This document shows positions 24,855-35,421 of a stretch of DNA of 64,000 bases, piece by piece. This stretch comes from Medicago truncatula (taxonomy: Eukaryota; Streptophyta; Magnoliopsida; Fabales; Fabaceae): NCBI RefSeq assembly GCF_003473485.1, contig NC_053047.1:387001-451000 (forward strand). The letters are read 5' to 3'. The notes under the pieces are model-generated. The model saw only the letters and a list, made by a program, of their open reading frames with translations, did no database searches and was not told the DNA's origin. The position numbers and the translations under genes were made by a program. Positions within the stretch are counted from its first letter, which is position 1; every line of letters starts with the position of its first letter.

Positions 24855-25043
24855 ATGAAGCACAAACACTCTTCGGATTAGGGGATTAGGCCTGTCCGGT
24901 GTAAGACAGGTGACGTGTCCGACACCGACACTTGTAGTTACACTAAATTATGTGATTTTTTCAAATTATTACTGTGTCAATGTCCGTATCGTGTGTCAAT
25001 GTCCGTGTCGTGTTCGGTATCTGTGTCTGTATCCGTGCTTCAC
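24855..25043. mobile_element. hAT-type MITE of the 'ATGAAGCAC' family, copy 1
   Basis: The ends are ATGAAGCACAAACAC and its inverted counterpart GTATCCGTGCTTCAC. A perfect 8-bp duplication AAATCACT lies at 24847-24854 and 25044-25051. The interior is full of 'gtgtc(c/a)g' and 'gacac' words ('gtccgacaccgacacttgta'). It shares about 120 bp with the element at 47534-47685. Confidence 0.85.
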
Positions 25044-25217
25044 AAATCACTACCTTAGACTAATTATAAACCCATCTTAGTTATTGGATATTATTTATCT
25101 ACATTATGTTTGTTTATGTAGTAATTTTATTTTATTTTGTTGTGTGTTCAGATGATTGCTTTTATCCCTTTCTAAATTTGGGAATTGCATTTCTAAGGTT
25201 CTTTAAAATTTCAGTTT

Positions 25218-25292
25218 CGTGAGCTTAACTTAGTTGGTAAGGACAATGCATAATATATGCAATGTCCGAGGTTCGAACCCCAGACACCACCA
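25218..25292 (+). repeat. tRNA-derived SINE-like repeat, copy 2
   Basis: It carries an A-box-like 'gcttaacttagttggtaagg' and a B-box-like 'gaggttcgaacccc', arranged as in copy 1. The intervening 'caatgcataatatatgcaat' is shared with copy 3 on the other strand at 50501-50574. Confidence 0.6.
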
Positions 25293-25404
25293 AAAATAAT
25301 AGATTTGCTTAATGAATGAATATAATCTTGTTTTGAATCATTTCCTTGTCATCAAAGATACTTGGGAAGTTGAACACTTGTTAATGTTGCATACTAGTGT
25401 GTAT

Positions 25405-25550
25405 ACATGAAGATGAAACCAAAATCCACTTAAAATGAAGTTGGAATGAACCCTTATGGTAATTATTTAAATTTTGATTCGTTTTGATCCTAAAAATGTG
25501 ATGTGTAGTGTTTGTGGACCATGAATGATTCCTTCCTTTATCTACTACAA
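25405..25550 (+). pseudogene. Direct duplicate of the kinase gene 3' end
   Basis: The segment repeats the kinase C-terminus and early 3' UTR (18448-18575): 'gatgaaaccaaaatccactt', 'gaagttggaatgaaccctta', 'aaaaatgtgatgtgtag' and 'gtttgtggaccatgaatgat'. The last codons differ (FDSF instead of FDYF). It lies just upstream of the second sucrase/ferredoxin-like relic, in the same orientation. Confidence 0.85.
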
Positions 25551-25734
25551 TATATGAAAACAAATGACTACCAATTTTAGTTAACTACTCTTTCCTAATT
25601 TTCTTCCAAACTTTTTCCTTCACAATTTCAAGGTTCTTTAGGACATCTTACAACCACTTTTCTATCAAAATTGTCTTACTTTTGCCATAATCTGTCCAAT
25701 TCATTCTTGCTCAATTTTGAGGGTTATAATCGAC

Positions 25735-27300
25735 ATTCTATTCCCAATTTAAGATTTTGTGAGACGATTGAAGAGGATGGCTTCTCCGACGGAGACGTCT
25801 TGATTTTCCCAGAAATGATCAAATACAAGTATGTTATTACAAAAGTAAACCATTATTACGCCAAAACGACATGGCATACAACGATAAATCTTTGCCCCAC
25901 GTTCGACTTGCATAGAAAGAATGGACTGGCTCTTGTTATTATCGGCCGAGGGAAATCCTTCTATCCTTAAATCTATATAATATAAACATGTTGAGTGACT
26001 GCAATTAACTTTGCTAACATGGGAAACAAACTAAATATTCAACTAATCAAGTAAATTATGTTGGGTCATGAGAGGGGAGGATCGTTCACATTGAATCAAG
26101 AGCAACCACTAAAGTGAGTTGAACACCACACCTTAACCTAAAACTTTAAGGCTTTGATTTTATGGGTCATATATATACTGCTCAACACTTATTTTTCCAT
26201 TCAATGTGAGACTTATAAATTCTAATTAACTCACCTCAAACAGAAGCTTCTTGACACGCCACCTGACCACCATGGTCAGAGAAGACTTTTGACACAAAGG
26301 GTTGGTCCTATTAATCACAAACTTGAAATGTAACTGATTATAAAATATTGTAATTTTTAATTTTGATTTAAGATTTCTGTTTTTATTTAACATGCAACAA
26401 AATGTCTTTATATTGAGAATGTTGTTTTGTTGTTTGATTGGAAAGGGGTTTGAAGGACTCAAATTTTGATAGCTTCTTCAATGATGTAATAGTGAGTTGT
26501 AAACCATGGGATAGTGGAGTGCAAGATGTGATAGCAGGTTCATATAATTTTGTGTGTGCTCACGGAAGTCGTGATGTGAGGTGTGGTGTTTGTGGGCCTG
26601 TTCTCATTGACAAGCTCAATGAAGAAATTCAGCTCAAAGGATTTAAAGATCAGATGGAAAAATTATGGGTCATTGGTAAACTCTCACAGTTGTTTTATTC
26701 ATCCTCTTATTTGTTTTGAACTATGAAACACTCACGAACACGAACACTGGACCAGATAGAAAAAAAAATAACTAATTGAACGTAATTACATGTTTTGATA
26801 TCATGTAGGGTCCGACACCGACACATATCGAACATCAGACATGTTTTTTATCATAAGTGTCGGTGTTGCTGAGGTTTTGAAGAATTTTATTGTTGTTAGT
26901 TAAATTGTAGTGCGTACCTAATATTTAATTACATGTATGGCTATGTTACTCCTAATGATGTGCCTGCCTTGCTGGATCAACATATTGCCAAGGGAGAGGT
27001 CATACAAAAACTATGGAGGTAACCACTTAATGTGTGCTTTTGACTTCCACATGGATATTTTCATTAGTTGATCAATGTTAGATATCGACATTAGAATTTG
27101 TTTATCAAGATGATTGATGTTATATTTTATTGTATGAAATTGTTTCAGAGGCCAAATGGGGCCACCTATTGCTGAAGTTAAGGGAGAAAATGACGAGAAG
27201 CTTGCTAATGGAAAGAATATTAATGTAGAAAGTAACAATAAAAACATTGTTGGTTGTTGCCAAGGTGTTGATGGGGTTTCTTGTGGCCACCTATTCCTCG
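25735..27300 (+). pseudogene. Sucrase/ferredoxin-like pseudogene, copy B
   Basis: This plus-strand relic lacks exon 1 and breaks off in exon 5. Exon 2 remains near 25752-25828 (EEDGFSDGDVLIFPEMIKYK, then gtatgt). Exon 3 is at about 26446-26670 (DSFFNDVIVSCKPWDSGVQD). It has lost the HIGGHKYAG segment by a deletion joining two CAGAT words. Exon 4 is at 26938-27019 (GYVTPNDVPALLDQHIAKG) with a good gtaacc donor. Exon 5 starts near 27150 and matches to about 27285 (VGCCQGVDGVSC), then turns into unrelated sequence. Copies A and B share variants (GPPIAEV, KNINVESNN) absent from the intact gene, so they arose from one duplicate. Confidence 0.9.
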
Positions 27301-27309
27301 GATACGTTT

Positions 27310-30300
27310 GAGATACTTCGAGAATACTTTTAGAATATTTTTTTATACATATTCTAGAAGTATTTGATTTATTTATAGTATTAGTGAATACCATTGAAAT
27401 GCGTCGTGAATATGTCTTCATTTTCGTCGGATACGATATATACATAAAAGAATGAGATTTTGATTTTTGATTTTTTTTTACATATTTTTTGATATGTTTG
27501 TTACCAAAAAAAACTAGTAAAAAACTCATTCGTTCACACGAGTCCGTTTCTTTGTACCTATAAATAAAGTTGATATTTATCATTTATTACTACTCATCCC
27601 TTCATTGAAAGGTTATGTACCTTCTATGTGTTTTTTTCCAACTCAAATTTATTTCTCCTAGAGCATACAGTTTGTAAGCACTAGCTAGATGGTATATCCT
27701 ATCAAGATCATAGCTTGACTTCTAACATCTAGCTTTTCTTGTTTGTTAAGAAACAAGTTTGAAACATAGTGAACCAAGTTTTTAAGATGGTTATAACACT
27801 TGGTTGAGCTAAAAGATTAAAGAAGTTGAAGGTTTATGGTTTGAATCATGATAAGAGAGAAAATAGATATTGAGTTCGATACTTGGTTCACACTAAAAAA
27901 TACTCATTCCATCCTAAAATAATTGACTTTGTTTGACAATATGCATTATTCAAATCATATACTTTAATCATATTTTTTCATTGCCATAACTACCACCACC
28001 AACCATAAAAAAGATCATGCCTTCTTTAAATCTCCAAGGAACTACCACCACCAACCCAATTAAATTATATACATGCCATAACTACACGTAGCTGCACATC
28101 TTTGGCAATAAAGGAACCAAATCTGAGCACTACAAACACCCACCATAGCAGCTCCACAAACAGGGATAAGATCACACCAAAAGGAAGAAGAAGATGGTAT
28201 GCACCTCAGACGAAGGAGAAGGAGAAGAAGAAGAAGAAGAAGGGAGGATGCACTCCCACTTCAACCATGTTTTCGACCGTGATTTCCTTGATTAAATATA
28301 GGTAACAAGTTGCATAGTTATAGTCCACATAAATTTGGTAGACTAAAATTATGTCACAAATTGCATTGTCTAGACAGTTACTCTAGTTATAAATTAGGGC
28401 TTTCTGAATCATTTTGGTTTTTAGTTTTTCAAATCTATTTTAAAATTAGTTTTAAAAACTCTTTTTAAGAAGAGAATTAAAATTAAAATGTGTTTTATGA
28501 TTTAATTTTTGAAAATATTTTTAGAGATGAAAAAAATGAAAAAATCCGTTTGATAGTTAAGTTTTTGAAAATATTTTTAAATAACTGAAGCGATTTTCAT
28601 CATTGGATGTGAAGTTGAGACTGGAAAACCGTCCAAGTTTTGGTGATGGATATTTGAAAATAGTTAGAAACGTGAAGGCTTTTGGGATTGGGCGTCTGGC
28701 CTACTGCCTAAATGGTGAATAATCTAAAATCTTGTTTCGACATTTAATCCTTATAAAATTTTCAACCACAACTTTTGGTCCTTATTTTTAAGTCAAATCA
28801 TGTGTAGCCTTTGTATTTTTCAATGAAATTTTGCAAAAATACGTAGAATATTGTAAAAATATCTCTAGAAAATATAAATTTATGTTTTTGTTAAAAAATT
28901 CTAATATTTTTTGAGATTCTTATAATATTATAATTTTTTGTGCAAAATATAAATTATACATATGACTTCTTCAATTATGGCCCACAATATGAATCTCACA
29001 ATAAAATTATACATATATGACTTCTACTCGACGTTATTTATTTTGGTCTTTATTCCAAATTATATTGTCTTCTTTTCTTTCTTCTTTTTACTTGAATTTC
29101 TTTTAGAGGAACTTTACTTATTCAATGCTATATACGTTTTACTTTTCAGGGGAATTATTTACTTGACTAATTCGATACAATGATGGAACCTTTTGCATGT
29201 AATGTGGTTTTAAGTTGAAAACTTCCATGTACGTAAAATACTTCACAGAATAGTTTCTTTTTTGTCTACTACATAGTGGTCTCTCCTTTTTTTTTTGCAA
29301 TGGAATGAAGAAAGCTGATGAATCAAAGAAGGGAGGATAGAATGCAAAGAGGTAAAGGGAAGAGCAATAAGAAATGAAGGTTTTAATTTATGATAGAAGA
29401 AGTGGAGGGTTTCATTGATTGTAATTATTATTATGAATCTTATTTCTATAGTCTCCATATAAATGGTTTCTGGAAAGCATTTTACGGATAGCTCCTTGTT
29501 ATGTTTAATGTTTGCTCCTGGAAGGAGTTGTTAGGTGTTGTAGTGTTTGCTTTGAGCCTTTGGTGGCAGATTATAGCTTTATTTGGAATTGTTGCAATGG
29601 TTCAAATCTGTTTAGCTGGATTTCGCAAAGTACTCACTAAGTGTAGTAGTTAGAAATTAGGAAGCAGTGTTCACAGATGTGTGATCAGATTAAGAGGGCC
29701 AGCAAATTTTGGGAAATTTGGATGAAAACCAGTGTCACACTTGCCTTCATCTTGTAACTTCTTAATGATACTTTATAACTTTTTATGTAATAGACGTAAA
29801 TTTTCTCAAACTCTTTGTAACTTTTTGAAGAGTTGAAACTTTAGGGATAGTTTCAAACCTTTTTTCAGATCTTGCAATTTTGCGAAATAACTTCATAACT
29901 AATCACAAAAATATTTGTAACATGAACCAATATTAATGCAACTTTCCTTATTATTTGACGATTATATATGATAAAATGCCTGAAGCAAACCAATGTTTGT
30001 ACCCTCCCAAATCTTGAGGGCATGACATGTTTAAACTTGTTTACAAATTCGTATTTATTCAATGCAGTCACATCATCGTGTTTAAACTTGTTTAAAAATT
30101 CTGATATGAAACTTATGATCTCCCAATAAAACTATTTCTTCTATCACTTAATTAAAACTTCAATGTTAATATCCTATGGCTGCAACAGTTATGATTCAGA
30201 TAAAATTAACTTTGCCATCTATAAACCAACAATTTGAAAGGTAACATTTGTTATGTAGCATCGCCACGACCGCATGCTCAAATGCTATTTACATTTCAAG

Positions 30301-30780
30301 TAGCTGAGTGATATTAAACAGAAATCAACTACAAAATAGCTTATGACATTGAAAACTGTAGTTCAAATGAAACAAATAAATGCAAGGAGAAAACCAGAAT
30401 CTTGTGCTTGCGCATATTGCAGAGTAACACAGAAATACAAAAGTGGTGAAGGTCTAAAGATCTGTGCTATTTCCAAAGCCAAACAAAGAGAGAAAAATAA
30501 AAGGTCTTGCAAAAGTTGGATGTACTGAGCACAAGCAGTTGATAATTGGATCAATGTCCCATTATGCAATGTTACTTTACTGGTTTCGCAAATTAACTAG
30601 AAAGTTTCTTTATATCTTAAAAAATGACACAGTTTGAAAGCCAAAACAGTGAGCTAAAATACCGAACTAGTGAACGCAACGAATACTACAAAACAGATCA
30701 TCAAGGATAAGATCAATCGTAAAGTGCAGAACCCAATAAAAAAATTAGCAACTAATCATGTAAGTAACGAACCAAAGCAT
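27310..30780. other. Intergenic, no gene seen
   Basis: The DNA is AT-rich without supported genes. At 28185-28250 lies a GA/GAA-rich run. Stretches at 29470-29720 look less AT-rich, like a decayed gene or 3' UTR, but could not be assigned. Confidence 0.4.
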
Positions 30781-30784
30781 CTGG

Positions 30785-31031
30785 TTAAGTAGGATCATTT
30801 CTCTGGAATGCATTCACAGAAGTCATTGCCCATCTAACAGATCCATCAGTTAAAGTATCTCCTGGTGCAATATCAACATCAAATAGAGCCACAATTTGTC
30901 CAGCATGAGCCACGTCAACATCCTCAATAAACTCTGCATATATAACGTCTCTTAAACATACGAGGAACCTTAATCTTCTTACCAGTGTTAACATTAGTAA
31001 TAAAATCCCCTTTTCTAATAACATTAGTTAT
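30785..31031 (-). pseudogene. Mitochondrial elongation factor G fragment
   Basis: On the minus strand the segment encodes part of EF-G domain II: RKGDFITNVNTGKKIKVPR in one frame, then DVAHAGQIVALFDVDIAPGD and TLTDGSVRWAMTSVN in another. This is the mitochondrial EF-G type ([23 protein letters not shown]-like), which drives ribosome translocation. A frameshift lies near 30965 and the fragment is about 80 codons out of some 750. It ends next to the PPR pseudogene, so the two appear joined by rearrangement. Confidence 0.75.
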
Positions 31032-31440
31032 TAGGGTTTGCATTCTCAATTATATAGAATAGATAGATTATTCTATCTATCTAAACCTAGCCGTCTCCGG
31101 GACACAGTACAACCGAGATGATGATGCAGAGGTTGGCAGCAAGACATCGAAGGAACTATGTCGGTTCTTTCATTCTTAACCCTATTAAGGTTGTTTTCTC
31201 TATCTCTAACAACTTCCTACGTCAATCGTCATCATCATGTAATCCAGAAAGTGATGAGTATTCTTAGCAATGCTCCTCCCCGTGGCCATGGCTACCAAAT
31301 TTATGCACATCTTAATGCCCTTGACTTAACCACTCTACTTCAACAAAATCAACAACACTTTCCACTCAAAGTTATTCACAAGATGATGCTCCTTCCTCAT
31401 GATGATAATGCTGACCCTTGTTCTTCTTATGACTACAACC

Positions 31441-31478
31441 ATGATGATGATGATGATGATGGAGAAGAAGAATAAGAA

Positions 31479-31509
<31 letters not shown>

Positions 31510-31538
31510 AAGAAGAAGAAGAAGAAGAAGAAGAAGAC
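31441..31538 (+). repeat. GAT/GAA trinucleotide microsatellite
   Basis: A run of gatgatgat passes into aagaagaag for roughly 80 bp. It lies within the PPR pseudogene, where it reads as Asp then Glu/Lys runs. Such tracts are length-variable by slippage. Confidence 0.9.
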
Positions 31539-32740
31539 TTCTAGACCGTGCTGCAACTTCTTAGTGACGCTCCTCCTCTCCATAAATATGTGAGCAAAAT
31601 TCATGAAACTCTTAGTGACAAAGACTTGAACACTCGTCACATACTCAAAATTATTGAAACCTCTGGTCAAAATAAGTTAATTGAAACCCCAAGGGTTTCG
31701 TGTCATAATGACAAGGAACGATAATGTATCACTTTATAAAGATCTTGTCACTACCCCTGTTCTGGAGTCCCTTATTTCAGCAATATGCTGCGATATTCCC
31801 ACACTATATTCATATGATTATCATGATGAACTAAGGAAGAATGACATAATTTTTATGTGAGACTTGCTTAAGCATATTGGCCACCATCAGACTGGCTTAA
31901 TTAATGTTCGTATTCTCAATAAACTCATACATATCTGTCAAGGTTGGGACGAAAAGGAAAAGGTTGCAGAGGTTGCACTTGAAGTTTTTCATAAATTTGA
32001 GGTATTTCAATGTGTTCCAAATCAAGATACATACATCTTTACATTGGAAGCTCTTTTTAGAACAACAAGTTGCAGTACTTTATATGCTCCAGCAAGCGGC
32101 TTCTATCTGTCAAAAGATGCTGCTTCATCCAGAAACCCTCCTTCCCGATGACCATGAGACGCTTGATTACATGTTATTTTGGTTTTCTCAAAACAATAAG
32201 CCCATGATCTCTATTTGGCTGCTATCTGTCAAAAGTCACTGGAGTTCGATATGAAGTTACATTCTGATATGATTGAAAGACTTTGCTCAAAACAAGAAAC
32301 TGTACATTTGGCTTTGAAGATGGGGTGGAAGACTGGGATGAGAAGGCTAAAATTTTTCACTTTCGGAATGTTGTCGAGTCCTTGTGTGCGTTTAAACATC
32401 TCGATGCAGCCAAGCAGTTAATCTTTAAATTGATTTCTGACGGACCAATACCATATCCTGAAAAAGTTTTCAGTGCAATTATTATTGCCTATGTTGAAGT
32501 CGGGGAAGTCGAACAAGCTTTGGAGATGGTGGTACTAATGGAAAGTAATGGTTTATGTGCACTTGTTGTGATAGTTTTATGCCTTCTGATTCATGTTCAA
32601 TTAGTATGGTAAAAAATATTAGGGAGATCTTAGAAGAAGCCAAAAGGAGGGATTATCAGTTAATTATTGCACCATACGCTTACTGTTGGATATTGCATAC
32701 TACAGAAATTTGATGAGGCTATCAAGCTATTGACTCAGAT

Positions 32741-33512
32741 TGTTGAGATTTGTCTTCAAATTTGTGGTCTGGAAGAATAGGGAAATCGTGACACGAATTT
32801 GGCATTGTGACACAATTTCGTGGTGCCGTGAGCTAGTCTGCAGGGTGCCAAATCGTGACACGATTGTGGGAAATCGTGACACGATTGTGCAAACTTGCTC
32901 GTTAAGTTTCCATGATAAGGACTGGTCATACCTTGGGACGGATGCACCAATCGTGACACAATCAGGAAATCGTGACACGATTTTATCAGTGGAAGGCATG
33001 TATTTAAGTGTTCTTGTGCAGATTTGAAGGGAGTTGGAAGAGAGAGAAACTTGAGAAATCAAAGGGAGTAACTCTAGGGTTTAGAGTCTTTGATTAGAGC
33101 TTCTCTTGGGTTGAAAACATGGGAAACACCTTGAAGAGAGAAAATCATTGAGTGTCTTGGTGAGATTGGGAAAAAGGTAGAAATTAGGGTTGTTCATTGT
33201 GAACTTATCAAATCTAATTTCTTGTAACTCTTTTTGTATCTCTTTTGTAAGAACTCATTGATAGTGGATTGGAGAGTTCAATCTCTCCTCCAGAGTAGGT
33301 CAAGTTTGGACCGAACTGGGTGAACAATCTCTTTGGTGTCTTTGTTTTCTTCTTCCCTCTCCTTTTATCTTGTGCTTGTGTATTGTGTTTTTCACTTGTT
33401 ACCTAGATTAGATCTAGGTGCTGTTGCACACACTTTGTTTGGTGGTTACTACTTTCCTTTGCTCCACACATCATACTTGGTATTGGTGTGGTTTCGTTAG
33501 GAATTCACAACA
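32741..33512. mobile_element. Copia-type solo LTR with 5-bp target duplication
   Basis: The 772-bp unit begins TGTTGAGATT and ends AATTCACAACA, the TG...CA inverted ends of a Copia-type LTR. The 5-bp word CAGAT lies on both sides (32736-32740 and 33513-33517), as made by retroviral-type integrases. There is no internal region or second LTR, so it is a solo LTR left by unequal recombination. It interrupts the PPR pseudogene between codons that join cleanly when it is removed. The orientation is unknown; the T-rich right half with 'cttcttccctctccttttat' suggests the plus strand. Confidence 0.88.
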
Positions 33513-33739
33513 CAGATGAAGGACATGGGTGTTTCCTGCACCAATCATGATAAGTTGATACACTCTCTTCACTTGAAGGCTATGGATAGGAGAATGTCAA
33601 GAGAGCAACTAGAGTCGGGCAATGGCAGAAGCGCAGATAGACAAAATGGACTATATGGATATGAAAAAAGATATTTTAGAGCCTCTACTAGAGGAAATGC
33701 ATCTTAATATCAGGGAAACATTTTCATAGGATGTTAGAG

Positions 33740-35330
33740 TAAATTTTAACGTTTTCACGTTACCTTGCAGCCGACGAGGACCGATGTAGTAAGTTTACTT
33801 GATCATTGCTCTTATTCTTGCCATCAATAATTTGAAAGGAAAAATAAAAGAACTTTAGTCTTGTTTTTATACTCTATTTCAAAACATGCTGAATATGACC
33901 TAAAATAAAATTTAAACATTCTTGTCCTAAATTTAAGATGTTTGTATACAAACCCTTGTTCTATAATGTTCTGTATCTATCTAAAGCTTTTTATCTGTTT
34001 TCTTTACATGTATGTCCACATTTTTTTCATCTGAAGATTAAAAGCTTCTTTCTTATTCTCTTTAATGATAGGGAGGAATGTAGCCAAGCGACTTCAATCT
34101 GTTTTAAATTTATGTCATTATAATTTGAGGAGTTGAAAATAAACAGAAAGGCTATTCTTGGCATTATATTTTCACATGTGAGCATCGCGATTCAAGCAAG
34201 TCTCTTTGATTTCTCTAACTCATTTGGAATAATTTGTATTCATGACATTTCTCATGTGGAAAATTCTGATATTACTCAATAGACTAGTATCCAGTCCTTC
34301 ATATTCCGCCATTGTTTTGTGCAGTCTAACGATAGAAATATGGTATATGATAGAAGATTATAGTGTCATTTGATCAATGTAGCCGATCCCACTTAATAGA
34401 ATAAGGTTTCGTTAATGTTGCTGCTACATAAGCTTCAACTATAAATTTCCAAGATATTGAATAAATTGCATGTTGTAATGATAGAAATTGAAAATGCATT
34501 GTGGAATTGGTTGGACATTTGTAATGAACACAGGATTTTCAAGAGCTATATATTGTAAGTGATTCTTTAAAGTCTATTGGTCTCTAGTCTGCACATTTAT
34601 ATTTAGAGGCATGTGTTCAGCTAAGTTTCTTGTTTAATTTAATTTAACTTATTTAGAGACATGTGAACAAAATATTTTATAAATTTTCATTATTTTAAAA
34701 ATTATTCAAATTATTATAAAAAAAATGAAATTCACCTCAAAGTATTTATATTCACCAAAATATTACATTATCTGAAAACATTATCCATCCAAATACACTC
34801 TAAAGAAAGGCCATGAACTCATTTTTCTTGAGTTTTATTTCATATTGTCGTATTATAGGGGTTATTTCGTTTCCTCATCTAGTTCATTAATAAATCCCTC
34901 TTATTATAAAAAATGTGATATGAGATGTTGAACTCAGTTTAAAATATCTAACTTATTAGAATTTGTTTGTAATAATTAATTAAAAATCTAAATTATTCAT
35001 TGTCACATGTGATATAATCAATCAAGTTAATTAATTACTTTTAAAAGGGGGAGGACTAATGATTTTCTAGAAGCCATTGCCTTTCTTGTTCAAAAAGTAA
35101 GTTGTTAAAATATTTATTTATATATATTGACCAAATAAATAATAATATAAATGATGTTGACCGACAAGTGGAAGAAGACCATGAAAGTTAGTTGGGTTCG
35201 CGCGTGGTTGTGAAAGTAACGCGCGCATTGGTGGTAAGTGTTTTCTTCTTCAACACGCAAAATGTAACTCATTCTATTTCTGTGACTATGAACAAAAATT
35301 GAAAACTAATTAATTATAATTATCCCATAA
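33740..35330. other. Intergenic, SINE tail only
   Basis: No gene is supported. At 34370-34415 lies a second TS-type SINE 3' fragment. From about 35150 the sequence leads into the promoter of the sucrase/ferredoxin-like gene, with 'gcgcgtggttg' and 'acgcgcgcattg' motifs near 35200-35230. Confidence 0.4.
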
Positions 35331-35421
35331 ATAAATGCTCTCAATTCGTTTCATTACATCATTCTCTCATTTCAATTTCAAATCTCACTTTCTTCTCTTT
35401 TCTTCTTCTTCCGCCGCAACC

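Larger units (their letters stand above)
31118..33730 (+). pseudogene. PPR pseudogene (At4g04790-like), split by a solo LTR
   Basis: A broken PPR gene runs from MMMQRLAARHRRNYVGSFIL at 31118 through shifted frames. The recognisable parts are NAPPRGHGYQIYAHLNALDL, LLKHIGHHQTGLINVRILNK, DEKAKIFHFRNVVESLCAF and YPEKVFSAIIIAYVEVGEVE. The piece FDEAIKLLTQ ends at 32740, and MKDMGVSCTNHDKLIHS continues at 33516, after an inserted LTR. The resemblance is to mitochondrial PPR proteins like At4g04790, from memory. At least five frame changes or stops (for example near 31267, 31474, 31860 and 32100) make it non-functional. A long GAA tract lies inside it. Confidence 0.8.

Noticed and set aside
28102-28305. 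Lys-rich open frame starting MAIKEPNLSTTN
   Set aside because: It is driven by a GA-rich simple repeat, with no homology or splice context.
31335-31670. Poly-Phe and poly-Lys frames
   Set aside because: They are translations of the GAA/TTC microsatellite.
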